Assembly (NCBI GenBank): GCA_951828515.1
Contig: OX639992.1
Coordinates: 1,416,439-1,480,438 of the forward strand
Length of the DNA stretch: 64,000 nucleotides
DNA from: an uncultured Poribacteria bacterium
Lineage (GTDB): Bacteria > Poribacteria > WGA-4E > WGA-3G
Direction: 5' to 3'
Positions within the stretch are counted from its first letter, which is position 1. Each line of letters opens with the position of its first letter. Position numbers and translations under genes: made by a program. Positions 9,548-18,482 of this stretch are shown one piece after another. The notes below the pieces were generated by a model that was not told where the DNA came from, made no database searches, and saw only the letters and a program-made list of their open reading frames with translations.

Positions 9548-10966
9548 ATGTCTTTAAAGTATGGCAAGCGCATTCTCCCATTTGCCGTCTGCCTCGTATT
9601 CGGCTGTATCATCGGCGGTTACTCGGATACGCCTCTCCCACTTCTTAGCTTGCTGGTTGTCACCAGTGCTTTCGTCTTTCTCGGCACGGAGCTTGCGGTC
9701 TATCTGCTACTCATCGCTCTGCCATTTTCATTCCGCTACATTCTCTCAGGTGGCTTTGAGATTCAAACACCAACAGAACCCCTCTTAGGGATGCTCGTCG
9801 CCGTTTACTGCGTGCGGCGAATAGTTGATCGGGTAATCCGGTCAGGAATCGGAGTTCCCTCCTACGGGGATAAATCGGAAAACACCTTCCCTTTTTCCGT
9901 CCCACTTTGCATCTACATCTTTGTTACATTCCTTTCTGCCATCAACACGCCCGATATTTTTGGCACATTCAAAGGAGCGCTCCGTGCGACAGCCTACATG
10001 CTGTTTAGTGTGGTCGTACACGCTGCCATCCAAAACAGGACTGCTCTGAAACGGCTTTTTATTTCCAGTTTTCCATCCGCTGCGGTTGCTGTCATTTGGA
10101 CAGTTATTGTTCTCATTTATCACATAGATGCCTGGCAGTGGACGAGCGCGTATCGGAGCGCGCCGTTTACGAATTATTCTGTTTACGGTGCGTTTACTGC
10201 GATCTTCTTCCTTGTCTGCCTCAGTCGTTTCCTCTTTGATAATAGTGGGTACGACCGTGTGCTCTGGACAGCGTGGTTCGTCTGTTTCGGTATAGGTCTC
10301 TTAATGTGCTTTTCGCGTGGGGTCTGGCTATCGGTCATCGTTGCGGTCGGTTTCATGTTGCTGCAACTGGGGAAAGGCGTTACGCATAAAAAGATTCTGT
10401 TCATTGGTGCCGCATGCCTTATCCTACTGATGTGTCTGAATTTACCGGGTATCTACAACATTCTCGTTGAACGCATTACATCCGCAGTGGACCTCAGTTA
10501 CGCTTCAAACCGAGCGCGCCTCTTACGATGGGGACAGGCATTCGTAATGTTCTCTGAAAGCCCTATTTTGGGTAACGGGTATGGTGCGTTTGCGATGTTG
10601 TACGAGGAGGATGTCGCACTTGTTGGAAGTTATACAGCACAGTACCAACTCGGTGCCCACAGCGAATACCTCCAAGTTATGGCGGAATTGGGAATTGTTG
10701 GATTAGGTATCTGGATTTGGCTGAACTTTGCCTTCCTACGCTATGGCTTTCGTGCCCTCAAAACCTTAGAAGATGGCTTTTACCGCGCTATCGTCATTGG
10801 ATTGATAGCAGCAGAAATTTCATTGATGGTACATTTCACGGTCAACAATCTGCTGAACGGTGACGCCATCGGGATCCCTTTTTGGGGTATCTACGGACTA
10901 CTACCAGCGGTCGTGCAAATGGCGAACCGTGAAAAGACTTCATCCGAAACCCAAGACGGTGTATAA
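9548..10966 (+). CDS. O-antigen ligase / polymerase (Wzy-WaaL) family protein
   Basis: A 472-residue inner-membrane protein with about ten or more hydrophobic segments. The large periplasmic loop has the Wzy_C pattern: ILGNGYGAF, then HSEYLQVMAELGIVGLGIWI. It likely joins or polymerises surface polysaccharide. It sits 5 bp after the barrel-protein gene. A REP-like palindrome (9844-9857, GGAATCGGAGTTCC) lies within the reading frame and encodes GIGVPS in the loop after the second or third membrane segment. This means a dispersed repeat has been absorbed into the protein. Confidence 0.85.
   Translation: MSLKYGKRILPFAVCLVFGCIIGGYSDTPLPLLSLLVVTSAFVFLGTELAVYLLLIALPFSFRYILSGGFEIQTPTEPLLGMLVAVYCVRRIVDRVIRSGIGVPSYGDKSENTFPFSVPLCIYIFVTFLSAINTPDIFGTFKGALRATAYMLFSVVVHAAIQNRTALKRLFISSFPSAAVAVIWTVIVLIYHIDAWQWTSAYRSAPFTNYSVYGAFTAIFFLVCLSRFLFDNSGYDRVLWTAWFVCFGIGLLMCFSRGVWLSVIVAVGFMLLQLGKGVTHKKILFIGAACLILLMCLNLPGIYNILVERITSAVDLSYASNRARLLRWGQAFVMFSESPILGNGYGAFAMLYEEDVALVGSYTAQYQLGAHSEYLQVMAELGIVGLGIWIWLNFAFLRYGFRALKTLEDGFYRAIVIGLIAAEISLMVHFTVNNLLNGDAIGIPFWGIYGLLPAVVQMANREKTSSETQDGV
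9844..9866. repeat. REP-like palindrome inside a coding sequence
   Basis: GGAA-TCGGAG-TTCC followed by CTCCTAC. The same palindrome lies in element A near 6760, and a variant with GGGAT/ATCCC arms occurs twice at 43941-44004. The loop TCGGAG is invariant. Confidence 0.65.
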
Positions 10967-11120
10967 TAACAGTCAGAATCAGGATTTTCAGGATTCAAGG
11001 ATTTTCAGGAGAAGAGACGACTCATCCACCGTCTTGAGTCCCGTAGGGACGCTATGTTTATAGCAGCATGTTGAGCAAAGAGCCAAGCCCTGTAAGGGCG
11101 GCATGTCGTTTTTACCAATG
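10967..11120. repeat. Intergenic repeats (CAGGATT units and GTAGGGAC hairpins)
   Basis: Contains near-direct repeats of tcaggattttcagga (10978-11012). Two hairpin motifs follow: GTCCCGTAGGGAC near 11038 and CCCTGTAAGGG near 11089, each followed by a TATG/CATG-type sequence. No gene is seen. Confidence 0.5.
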
Positions 11121-11131
11121 GAGAAATCAAT

Positions 11132-12490
11132 ATGAATATTATCCACATTATTTCAGACACATTTCGGCGCGATAACCTCGCTATCTATGGCGGAAAAGGA
11201 TACACACCCTCCCTAAACGCCTTCGCGGAAAAATGTGTCGTTTTTGACAAAGCATACGTGTGTGGTTTTCCGACTGTCCCGATCCGAGGCGAGCTCGTGA
11301 CAGGGCAAGTCAGCATCTGTCGGCGGGGGTGGGAACCCTTGAAGCGAGATGTCCCCGTCATCGCTGATGACTTAACGAACACTGGGGTTGTGAGTATGAT
11401 GATTGCGGATACACCCCACCATATCAACAATGGCTTTTTTTACAATCGCGGGTTCACCGGATGGAAGTGGATTCGCGGTCAAGAGGGGGACCACTTAGAG
11501 ACCCACCCGTACGATTACGAATCAAAGGCCGCATTGCGATATCGAGAGTACACACGAACACATCCCAATAAGTTACCCGGTGGACTTGGCAACCACATCA
11601 GAAATGCTGATTTTCGACAGACAGAGGCAGACACTTACGTCGCACAGACTATGCAAACGGCTTGTGACTGGTTGGAGCGGAACTATGAGCACGAAAATTT
11701 CTACCTGATGGTAGACACCTTCGATCCACACGAACCGTGGGATGCTCCTGAATGGTATCTAAAACGTTTCGATTCAAGCGATTACGACGGACCGGAACCT
11801 ATCTATCCGCCCTACGGTCCGAACCCGATGAATGAACGGGAAACAGAACGCCTCAACGCCCTCTACCGCGCAGAAGCGTCCCTGGTTGATAACTGGATCG
11901 GACAACTTTTGCGGAAAATTGACTATATGGGCTTGATGGAAAACACGATGGTGATTTTCATGGCGGATCACGGTTTCCTATTGGGGGAACACGGATTGCT
12001 CGCTAAGAACCTGAGCATGTATGAAGAGGTTATCCATATCCCACTTATGGTTTATCACCCAGATGCGACACCCCGTCGGACAGATGCACTCACCAGTATT
12101 ATTGATATTCCGTCTACTGTTATTGATGTGTTGGGTGCGGAACGCGGGGCACAGGTGGAAGGCAACAGTCTTCTTCCAGCTATTCTGGGAGATACGGATA
12201 CAGGACGCGAGTATACGGTTACGCATGGGGCATGGGTTGGCGGTTGGAGTCCTGATGGTGGAAGCCCACATGGGAGCATCACCGATGGCACTTGGTCTCT
12301 GCTTTTAGAGAACCAAGGCGCACCGACGCATTTGTTCCATCTACCCTCTGATCCGGAACAGGTGAATAATCGGTTTGAATCAGATACGGCAGAGGCGCGT
12401 CGACTCTACCAAGCATTTTTGGACTTCTTAGCACAGCACGGTGCCCCTGAAGCAATGGTAACAGAATTCCAGGACCGATGGCAAGATTAA
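11132..12490 (+). CDS. Sulfatase-fold hydrolase with Thr at the nucleophile position
   Basis: A 452-residue alkaline-phosphatase-superfamily enzyme. The N-terminal metal site (IISDTFRRDNLAIYGG) and the distal one (VIFMADHGFLLGEHG) look intact. Classical sulfatases have C/S-x-P-x-R-x4-T/S-G, with Cys or Ser converted to formylglycine. Here the segment is T48-V-P-I-R-GELV-TG, so the nucleophile position is Thr. Thr nucleophiles are known in nucleotide pyrophosphatase/phosphodiesterase relatives. It may therefore act on phosphodiesters or phosphonates, or be inactive on sulfate esters. No signal peptide is seen. GGAGA upstream supports the start. Confidence 0.85.
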   Translation: MNIIHIISDTFRRDNLAIYGGKGYTPSLNAFAEKCVVFDKAYVCGFPTVPIRGELVTGQVSICRRGWEPLKRDVPVIADDLTNTGVVSMMIADTPHHINNGFFYNRGFTGWKWIRGQEGDHLETHPYDYESKAALRYREYTRTHPNKLPGGLGNHIRNADFRQTEADTYVAQTMQTACDWLERNYEHENFYLMVDTFDPHEPWDAPEWYLKRFDSSDYDGPEPIYPPYGPNPMNERETERLNALYRAEASLVDNWIGQLLRKIDYMGLMENTMVIFMADHGFLLGEHGLLAKNLSMYEEVIHIPLMVYHPDATPRRTDALTSIIDIPSTVIDVLGAERGAQVEGNSLLPAILGDTDTGREYTVTHGAWVGGWSPDGGSPHGSITDGTWSLLLENQGAPTHLFHLPSDPEQVNNRFESDTAEARRLYQAFLDFLAQHGAPEAMVTEFQDRWQD

Positions 12491-12504
12491 TTTCTGTTAA
12501 AAGA

Positions 12505-13512
12505 CTACGTCCAGTCCATGATGACGCCCAAGTACTCATCCTTGCGATCCGTCAATCCGTCATAGGCAGATTGTGCGGATACCTCCGGGTCAATGACATG
12601 CGTCAGCAATTCTTCGACTTTGAACTTGCCCTCACACATCAGTGAATACACCAAACGCGAGTTGCGTTCGAGTGAATGCTTCGATTCGCCGGTGTGCATC
12701 GTCGGATAGATCCACTCATGTGCGCTTCTAAGCGTAATCGCGCCTAAACCAATACTGTGGCTATAGTTCAGAATCTCGGTTGCATTGGTGACGTATTCAC
12801 CACGCGGTGAACCGAGTAAGATGACCTCACCCTTGGTACCTGTCAATTGGTATGCGGTCTCGACGAGTCGTGGGTTTCCGATCGCTTCAACAGTGACTGC
12901 GGTTTTTTCACCATTTGTCAAGGCGATAACACGTTCCAGAGTATCCTCTTCGTCAGGATTAATCAGATGCTGGATACCGCACTGCTGGGCGATTTCAAGC
13001 CGACGCGGCACCCGCTCGATGCTGATGACTTTCATGCCTGCCAAGTTGAAGAGTTGGGATGCGGAGTTGCCGACCAACCCCAAACCGATAACCGCGACGG
13101 TATCTCCAAATTCGGCGGAAGATACTCGTAGAGAGGTCATTGCGACGGTTGCCATTCGGACGAACGGGACCAGTTTCTCATCTATCTCTAAAGGCGGTTT
13201 CAGTGCTAAAAGGACTGCCTCCGTCTTGGTGATAGAGGCGTGTGGACCATAGCAGAAAGCGAGGTCCCCCGCGACACATTTGGTCACGTTTTCACCGACT
13301 TTGAGAACTTCACCGATCGCCGTATAGCCAGAGCCGTGCGGGAACCGCGTCCCGCTTTCGAGTCCAGTATACCCCGCACCTTCGGTGCCGGGACTAATCA
13401 AACTATAGTGCGTTTTTAACAGAATTTGGTTCGGCGTGAGTGTTTCATCAAGCTCGAAATCTTCCAGCGTTGCTGAACGTTTCGCTGGCATCACAATCCG
13501 TTTGCCTTTCAT
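12505..13512 (-). CDS. Medium-chain dehydrogenase/reductase (alcohol-dehydrogenase-like)
   Basis: 335 residues. It has a GroES-like N-terminal half (HYSLISPGTEGAGYTG, then HGSGYTAIGEVLKVG) and a Rossmann domain with VIGLGLVGNSASQLF (about 140-155). The usual catalytic-zinc Cys-His pair is not evident, and the SLISPGTE signature resembles the BchC/sorbitol-dehydrogenase-like group lacking it. The substrate is unknown. AAGGAG 9 nt before the ATG supports the start. It converges on the sulfatase-fold gene with 14 bp between stops. Confidence 0.85.
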   Translation of the reverse strand: MKGKRIVMPAKRSATLEDFELDETLTPNQILLKTHYSLISPGTEGAGYTGLESGTRFPHGSGYTAIGEVLKVGENVTKCVAGDLAFCYGPHASITKTEAVLLALKPPLEIDEKLVPFVRMATVAMTSLRVSSAEFGDTVAVIGLGLVGNSASQLFNLAGMKVISIERVPRRLEIAQQCGIQHLINPDEEDTLERVIALTNGEKTAVTVEAIGNPRLVETAYQLTGTKGEVILLGSPRGEYVTNATEILNYSHSIGLGAITLRSAHEWIYPTMHTGESKHSLERNSRLVYSLMCEGKFKVEELLTHVIDPEVSAQSAYDGLTDRKDEYLGVIMDWT

Positions 13513-13571
13513 GCCGTAATGCTCCTTGTTAAATTTTTCCCACTATGGTATCATATTCGCAAAACTTTTTT

Positions 13572-13757
13572 AATAGTTATCAGCCATCAGTTATCGGTTT
13601 TCAGTTAAGGGGTTTTCGTTTAACAAGGGAAATACGCAAAAATACGCAGAAATAGGCAGAAATGCACAAGCAATACACCCTTTTGTAACCTTAACCATCA
13701 ACTCGCGTCCGTTAGAAATGTTAAAGCACGAGTTGATGGTTAAAACTGTTAACCATT
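13572..13757. repeat. Heptamer repeats and repeat debris
   Basis: agttatcagccatcagttatcggttttcagtt (13576-13607) belongs to the heptamer family. A pair of inverted copies of aaccatcaactcg / cgagttgatggtt (13688-13742) forms a long imperfect palindrome. No gene. Confidence 0.5.
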
Positions 13758-13873
13758 ATAGTAAAGTCAACAATTAACTATACACCAACGGGAAGGCGAG
13801 GTTAGAAACCTCGCCAGCGGCGGAACGGTGCTTGTGTTTCTAAAGTGTGCACTTATTTTTAGGATTTACTATA
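13758..13873. mobile_element. MITE-like element B
   Basis: 116 bp, beginning TATAGTAAAGTC and ending GGATTTACTATA. The core hairpin GCGAGGTT-AGA-AACCTCGC is followed by CAGCGGCGG. Nearly identical to element C at 22357 (about three differences in 107 bp). Its right end abuts the Shine-Dalgarno (AGGGAGAG) of the PhyH gene at 13890, so it sits in that gene's promoter region. Confidence 0.75.
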
Positions 13874-13889
13874 AGGGAGAGATTTCATT

Positions 13890-14771
13890 ATGAGACTCAC
13901 GAAAGAGCAATGCGAAACCTATTGGACACAAGGCGTACTGATCGTCAAAAATGCTTTGACTGATGAAGACTTACAGCCGGTGATTGATGAGATTTCAGAT
14001 TGGATTTCGGAACGCGCCCTTGCCTTAAAGCAGGAAGGTAAAATCGAAAACTTCTACGAAGACGAATCCTTTGACCGACGATTTGCGAAATTACTGGCAC
14101 AATCCGGTGAGATGGTGAGCGGCTTGGACATCATGCACTACCGCGGCAAAGCCATTTTTGACTTCCTGAAGAACGACAACCTTTTAGATGCTATTGAAGG
14201 CATTGTTGGTCCCGAGATTACTTGCAACCCTATTCAGCACCTACGTGCAAAGCCTCCAGTTGTAGACGGGAACGCGAGTTGGGCAGGCGGCGTACCGTGG
14301 CATCAGGATGCGGGGGTCATGATGCCGGAGGCAGAAGGATCCACTATCGTCACATGTTGGCTTCCGTTAGGCGATAGCACAATAGAGATGGGATGCCTGC
14401 AGGCATTACCCGGTATTACCGAAGATAAAGGGTATCTGAGCCACCAGAAAGAGGGTGGGACTATGATTAAACCGGAATTAATGCCGGATGTTGAACCACT
14501 CATGCTGGAATGTTACCGCGGCGACATTATCTTATTGAGCCGTTTTACGCCACATCGCTCGGAACCGAACACGTCCGACAGGTGCCGCTGGTCGTTGGAT
14601 TTACGCTACCAGACCACGGGGCATCACACAGGAAGGACCGCGCACCCAGACTTTATTGTGCGCAGTCGCAAAAATCCTGAAACTGTCTTGTCCGAACACC
14701 AAGCGTGGTGTGATATGTGGGTAGATGCTTTTGAAAACCCGCGCGGCAAATCAATGCATAGGGCGGAATAG
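13890..14771 (+). CDS. Phytanoyl-CoA dioxygenase (PhyH) family protein
   Basis: A 293-residue Fe(II)/2-oxoglutarate-dependent oxygenase. The facial-triad motif is in WHQDAG (H about 138, D about 140), the distal His in PHRSEPN (about 221), and the 2-oxoglutarate-binding Arg is probably in RCRWSLDLRY. The substrate cannot be told; this family also hydroxylates small metabolites other than phytanoyl-CoA. Element B lies immediately upstream. It is one of five PhyH genes in the window and is not closely similar to the 44217/63856 pair. Confidence 0.88.
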   Translation: MRLTKEQCETYWTQGVLIVKNALTDEDLQPVIDEISDWISERALALKQEGKIENFYEDESFDRRFAKLLAQSGEMVSGLDIMHYRGKAIFDFLKNDNLLDAIEGIVGPEITCNPIQHLRAKPPVVDGNASWAGGVPWHQDAGVMMPEAEGSTIVTCWLPLGDSTIEMGCLQALPGITEDKGYLSHQKEGGTMIKPELMPDVEPLMLECYRGDIILLSRFTPHRSEPNTSDRCRWSLDLRYQTTGHHTGRTAHPDFIVRSRKNPETVLSEHQAWCDMWVDAFENPRGKSMHRAE

Positions 14772-14822
14772 TAGTCAGCGGTCAGCCATCGGCAGTCGGT
14801 TGTCAGTTCTTGGTTAAGAGGG
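14770..14822. repeat. Heptamer repeat tract
   Basis: agtcagcggtcagccatcggcagtcggttgtcagttcttggtt, of the same family as at 1-60 and 40513-40560. It begins at the PhyH stop codon. Confidence 0.55.
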
Positions 14823-14879
14823 GGGCGGCTAACAAAGGGCTTCTCTTGAGATAGTATCAAAACCGGTAGCCTGCAACAA

Positions 14880-14975
14880 CGGCGCAGGCGGATTTACGGA
14901 ACGCACGTAAAAGTCTAAACGCACGCTGTTCCCCCGCAAGGTAAAATTAAAAATCCGCAAGGTAAAATTAAAAAG
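14880..14975 (+). promoter_or_regulatory. Leader cassette upstream of nucleotidyltransferase
   Basis: Contains GGCGGATTTACGGAACGCACGT, then two tandem copies of CCGCAAGGTAAAATTAAAAA (14934-14953 and 14955-14974). The second copy ends one base before the ATG and supplies the AAGG Shine-Dalgarno. Confidence 0.65.
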
Positions 14976-15656
14976 ATGCAAGCGATTATTCTGTGCGGCG
15001 GTCTTGCCACGCGGCTCGGTGAGACAGCGAAAACACTTCCGAAGATTCTGCTGGATATCGCTGGGAAAACAGTCTTAGAATGGCAAATCCAATTGCTGAG
15101 AGATGTCGGTGTCACCTCAGTCATTCTCGCCTCGGGACATCTTCACGATGTGCTTTATGAACGCGTAGGAGACGCTTACGCTGGGATGTGCATTCGTTAT
15201 GCCAAAGAGGAAAAGAGGCTCGGCACTGGCGGCGCGGTTCAGAATGCGATGCAGCAGATCGATACATCCCCCTTTTTTGTTCTAAACGGCGATATTTTGC
15301 TCGCGAACTTTTCGTTGCGGCGAATGTTTGATCGGTTTGATCAAGGGATGGCAGGTGTGCTGTTAAGTGTGCATGTGCCGGACATTCGTCCCTATGGCGA
15401 GATTGTATCGGACGGTGAGGGAAAAATTCAAGCGTTTCATGAGAAACAGTCTATCCGCCGCGCTGGATATATCAACGGCGGGGTGTATCTTTTCGATCGA
15501 AGCATTGCTGACGCGTTTCCAAACGACCAAGAAAACTTCTCTATGGAACGAGATGTTTTTCCTTATGTTCGTAATCTTTATGCTTTACAAACGGACGCGG
15601 ATTGGATCGATATCGGTGTCCCAGAACGTTTAGCGGACGCACGTGAACATTTTTAA
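14976..15656 (+). CDS. Sugar-1-phosphate nucleotidyltransferase (HddC/RfbF-like)
   Basis: A 226-residue single-domain NTP transferase. The nucleotide loop is AIILCGGLATRLGETAKTLPK, with the metal-binding aspartate in FVLNGDIL (about residue 107) and INGGVYLFD. The length fits D-glycero-D-manno-heptose-1-phosphate guanylyltransferase and related enzymes that make NDP-sugars for surface polysaccharide. The sugar is not determinable. The TAA stop lies inside a reversed copy of the leader cassette (15651-15741), so the last residues may have been set by that insertion. Confidence 0.85.
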   Translation: MQAIILCGGLATRLGETAKTLPKILLDIAGKTVLEWQIQLLRDVGVTSVILASGHLHDVLYERVGDAYAGMCIRYAKEEKRLGTGGAVQNAMQQIDTSPFFVLNGDILLANFSLRRMFDRFDQGMAGVLLSVHVPDIRPYGEIVSDGEGKIQAFHEKQSIRRAGYINGGVYLFDRSIADAFPNDQENFSMERDVFPYVRNLYALQTDADWIDIGVPERLADAREHF

Positions 15657-15741
15657 TTTTACCTTGCGGTTCGGTCAGGTAAGTTTAGCACTTTGACGTT
15701 TCTTTCCGTAGATCCGCTTTCCACTTCGTTCCAAGCTGCGC
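15651..15741 (-). repeat. Orphan leader cassette (reversed) at a gene end
   Basis: Read on the minus strand: GCGCAGCTTGGAACG, GGAAAGCGGATCTACGG, ACGTCAAAG, CCTGACCGAACCGCAAGG, TAAAATTAAAA, then ATG inside the end of the nucleotidyltransferase gene. No gene follows in that direction, so this copy is not acting as a conventional leader. Confidence 0.6.
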
Positions 15742-15787
15742 GATCTTTAACGAATACACCTCTTTACCGATGCTATCTTTCTGACCG

Positions 15788-16777
15788 CTACTCCTCTGTT
15801 CCTTCTGTCCGCAGCACGACATAACTCCGATACCGTTCTGCATGTATATCCCCCGCTTCAACGGCATCCTGAATAGCACAATCGGGCTCCGTAACATGGG
15901 CACAGTCGTTGTATTTACAGGTGCCGAGATACGGTTCCATTTCTGGGAAATAGTACTCAAGGTTTTCCGTATCTACACCCCACAACCCAACTTCCCGTAT
16001 ACCGGGCGTGTCCGCAACCTCGCCGCCGATGTCCAAGGGAAAAAGTTCGACAAGTGTTGTTGTATGTCGTCCTTTTTGAGTTCTGATACCAACTTCACCC
16101 GTGCGCAAGTCTAAACTTGGCTGGAGTGCGTTCAGCAGGCTGGATTTGCCGACACCCGACGCGCCAACAATAACACTAAATTTATCCTTTAGTGTCTCTC
16201 GGAGCGCGTCCAGACTCCCCGGAACATTAAGGCTGGTATAGATGACGGGGTAACCCAATTTCTCATAAACAGCAAAGGTCGCTGTGAGTTCTGTTCGTTG
16301 GGCTTCATCCACTAAGTCCATCTTGTTGAGACATACCACCGCTTCCATATCGCCAGCCTCTGCCAAGATAAGAAACCTATCGAGTGTCCGAAAGTTAAGG
16401 GGTGGCATCAGCGTAGAGACAACGGCTACGATTTGATGTGCATTCGCGACGATAACCTGCTCAATGTCCTCGTGTCTTCCGGCGTATTGCCGCGAGAACT
16501 TTGTCCGGCGAGGCAGAATATCCTCTATCACTCCCTCTTCCATATCAAGTTGCGTGAAGATGACCCAATCGCCGACAGCAACTGGGTCGGCATACAGTCT
16601 GCGTCCGGTTTCAGAGCGGTTTCTCCGTTTGAGTGTGCCACGGAGCGTGCATCGCAGGATAATATCATCATGTTGGACATCATAAAATCCTGTCCGCGCC
16701 CGGATGACTCTACCTTGTTCGCGTGTAAGGATGGACCCCACCTCCCAAAAGCGTGGAAGGAACTGAAGGGCAGCCAC
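15788..16777 (-). CDS. rsgA: Ribosome small-subunit GTPase A
   Basis: A 329-residue circularly permuted GTPase that helps mature the 30S subunit. An N-terminal OB-fold (about 20-110) precedes the G motifs in permuted order. NKMD (G4) is near 150, GASGVGKSSLLNAL (G1) near 205, the switch region TQKGRHTTT follows, and DTPG (G3) is near 256. The C-terminal zinc knuckle is CKYNDCAHVTEPDC. The start is a GTG with no obvious Shine-Dalgarno; no better downstream start is seen. It converges on the nucleotidyltransferase. Confidence 0.93.
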   Translation of the reverse strand: MAALQFLPRFWEVGSILTREQGRVIRARTGFYDVQHDDIILRCTLRGTLKRRNRSETGRRLYADPVAVGDWVIFTQLDMEEGVIEDILPRRTKFSRQYAGRHEDIEQVIVANAHQIVAVVSTLMPPLNFRTLDRFLILAEAGDMEAVVCLNKMDLVDEAQRTELTATFAVYEKLGYPVIYTSLNVPGSLDALRETLKDKFSVIVGASGVGKSSLLNALQPSLDLRTGEVGIRTQKGRHTTTLVELFPLDIGGEVADTPGIREVGLWGVDTENLEYYFPEMEPYLGTCKYNDCAHVTEPDCAIQDAVEAGDIHAERYRSYVVLRTEGTEE

Positions 16778-16804
16778 AATGGACAGCCCTACATTAAAAA
16801 TCTG

Positions 16805-17572
16805 TTAGACATACGCCTTCATGGTTTCCAAAGCTACCTCAACATCCTCGTCAAAATTGTCAAACTTGCACTCACACGAGACGCGACCGTCATAGCCCGC
16901 TTTTTGGAGTGCCGTGAAGAAATCTGTGAAATCGAAATCGTCGTTTCCGGGATAGGAGCGCTTGACAGGTTCCGCGATGTGAACATGCGCGAGCCATTCA
17001 GCAGCGTCGATGGTATTTTGCATCGGTTCTTCTTCCTGATGGATATGATAGAGGTCTGCCAACGCCTTGATACCCGGACGATTCACGCGTTTTGCCATAG
17101 CGAGTCCATCTGCGACGGTCCGAAGGATGTTTCCCTCTCGCCAACAAATGGGTTCGATGACAATCGTCATGTTGTGCGCTTCGGCATGATCCGCCGCCAT
17201 ATCGAGGAACTCAGCGATTTGCGCCAATGCCCGCTCGCGCGAATAGCCTTCTTCTATACTCCGGGAACCGCTACTGCCGTAGACGATAATTTCACCCCCA
17301 ATTTCACTGCCTCTACGACATGCAGTCTCTACATAACGAGATAAACGTGGAAAGTCCACGGTGTCGCCTACGACCCGTAAGTCCCCCGGAATAAATCCAG
17401 CGTAAGACTCCGGCTTTAAGGGCGCGTTCGCTACCTGTTCACGAATTTTCTGGAATTCCGTCTCATCCGTCTCAGGCATCAATCCCGGACGCACCCCTAA
17501 TTCAATGTAGTCATATCCAACTTCTGCGAGCCGATTGACATTCTCTAAACCTGTACAAACCCCAAATCTCAT
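16805..17572 (-). CDS. Xylose-isomerase-like TIM-barrel sugar epimerase/isomerase
   Basis: 255 residues of the AP-endonuclease-2/sugar-phosphate-isomerase fold. Visible elements are an N-terminal beta strand (MRFGVCTGL), YIELGVRP, IVIEPICWREGN with a metal-ligand Glu, IKALADLYHIHQEE, LAHVHIAEP and a terminal VSCECKFD. These acidic and His positions bind a divalent metal in the family. The substrate is unknown. AAAAGGAG upstream fixes the start. It lies 27 bp upstream of rsgA and 14 bp after uppS on the same strand. Confidence 0.85.
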   Translation of the reverse strand: MRFGVCTGLENVNRLAEVGYDYIELGVRPGLMPETDETEFQKIREQVANAPLKPESYAGFIPGDLRVVGDTVDFPRLSRYVETACRRGSEIGGEIIVYGSSGSRSIEEGYSRERALAQIAEFLDMAADHAEAHNMTIVIEPICWREGNILRTVADGLAMAKRVNRPGIKALADLYHIHQEEEPMQNTIDAAEWLAHVHIAEPVKRSYPGNDDFDFTDFFTALQKAGYDGRVSCECKFDNFDEDVEVALETMKAYV

Positions 17573-17586
17573 ACATTCACTCCTTT

Positions 17587-18390
17587 TTATGTTCCAAATC
17601 GTCGTTTTCGCTGGCTATAAGCACGCAAAGCACGAAGAAAGTCAATTTTCCGAAATGAGGGCCAGTAGGTATCGCAGAAATAGAATTCCGAGTAAACGCT
17701 CTGCCAAAGCAAAAACCCAGATAACCGCACCTCACCACTGGTACGAATGATTAACTCAGGATCCGGAAGGTTTGAGGTGTAAAGATAAGGTGTAATCTTA
17801 TCCACCGTGAGTTCGTCTGCAATCTGGTGGACAGGTTTACCACTCTCACTCTCGACTTTTAGGTGGCCGCGAAAGGCGTCAACAATTTCCTCTCGCCCAC
17901 CATAAGCGACAGCGACATTTAAGATAAACTTGTCGTAATGTTTCGTTGCTTCTTCCGCCTCCCGAATCGCTTCTTGCAGACTGGGTGGTAACAGCTCTAT
18001 CTGACCCATCGCGCGCACCTTAATCTGATTGGCATGGAGTCCCTCAATAGTAACGAGCTCCCGCATTTTCCTTTCAATAAGTCCGAGAATTCCTTCCACT
18101 TCATGTGCGGCGCGTTTGAAATTATCAAGGGAGAAAATCCAGATTGAGAAAATTTCAACGCCAAGTTCGTCGCACCAATGGAGCACCTCTTCGAGTTTGT
18201 TTGCCCCTTCGTGGTGTCCTTCAATGATATCTCCAAGTCCACTGGCTTTCGCATACCGACGGTTTCCATCTAAAATTACACCAATATGGCGTGGGATTTT
18301 CCAGGCATTGGCTTCGGATTCCAAACGCCGCTGATAAGCATTATAAAAAAATTTTTCAATTCGTCTTTTAATAGCGTGGAATGGGTTCAT
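17587..18390 (-). CDS. uppS: Isoprenyl (undecaprenyl) diphosphate synthase
   Basis: 267 residues; a cis-prenyltransferase that makes the lipid carrier for cell-wall and surface polysaccharides. IPRHIGVILDGNRRYAKASG has the catalytic Asp in the VILDGNRR motif. GHHEGANKLEEVLHWC, then FSLDNFKR, NVAVAYGGREEIVDA and IIRTSGEVRLSGFLLWQ follow, all family landmarks. The leader cassette lies directly upstream and supplies AAGG. The gene heads a likely three-gene minus operon with the TIM-barrel gene and rsgA. Confidence 0.93.
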   Translation of the reverse strand: MNPFHAIKRRIEKFFYNAYQRRLESEANAWKIPRHIGVILDGNRRYAKASGLGDIIEGHHEGANKLEEVLHWCDELGVEIFSIWIFSLDNFKRAAHEVEGILGLIERKMRELVTIEGLHANQIKVRAMGQIELLPPSLQEAIREAEEATKHYDKFILNVAVAYGGREEIVDAFRGHLKVESESGKPVHQIADELTVDKITPYLYTSNLPDPELIIRTSGEVRLSGFLLWQSVYSEFYFCDTYWPSFRKIDFLRALRAYSQRKRRFGT

Positions 18391-18482
18391 ATTTTTAATT
18401 TTACCTTGCAGAGGAATAGGGTTGCTTAGAACTGTGAAGTGATGTTCTTATATCCGCTCTCCATTCCATTACGAGCTACGCT
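18391..18482 (-). promoter_or_regulatory. Leader cassette upstream of uppS
   Basis: Minus-strand reading: GCGTAGCTCGTAATGG, GGAGAGCGGATATAAG, then CTCTGCAAGGTAAAATTAAA and the ATG. It is nearly the same as the cassette before the P-type ATPase homologue at 25420-25508. Confidence 0.65.

Noticed and set aside
16433-17344. A 303-codon plus-strand ORF across rsgA and the TIM-barrel gene
   Set aside because: It is antisense to two proteins with clear family motifs. Its translation shows no domain and no Shine-Dalgarno.
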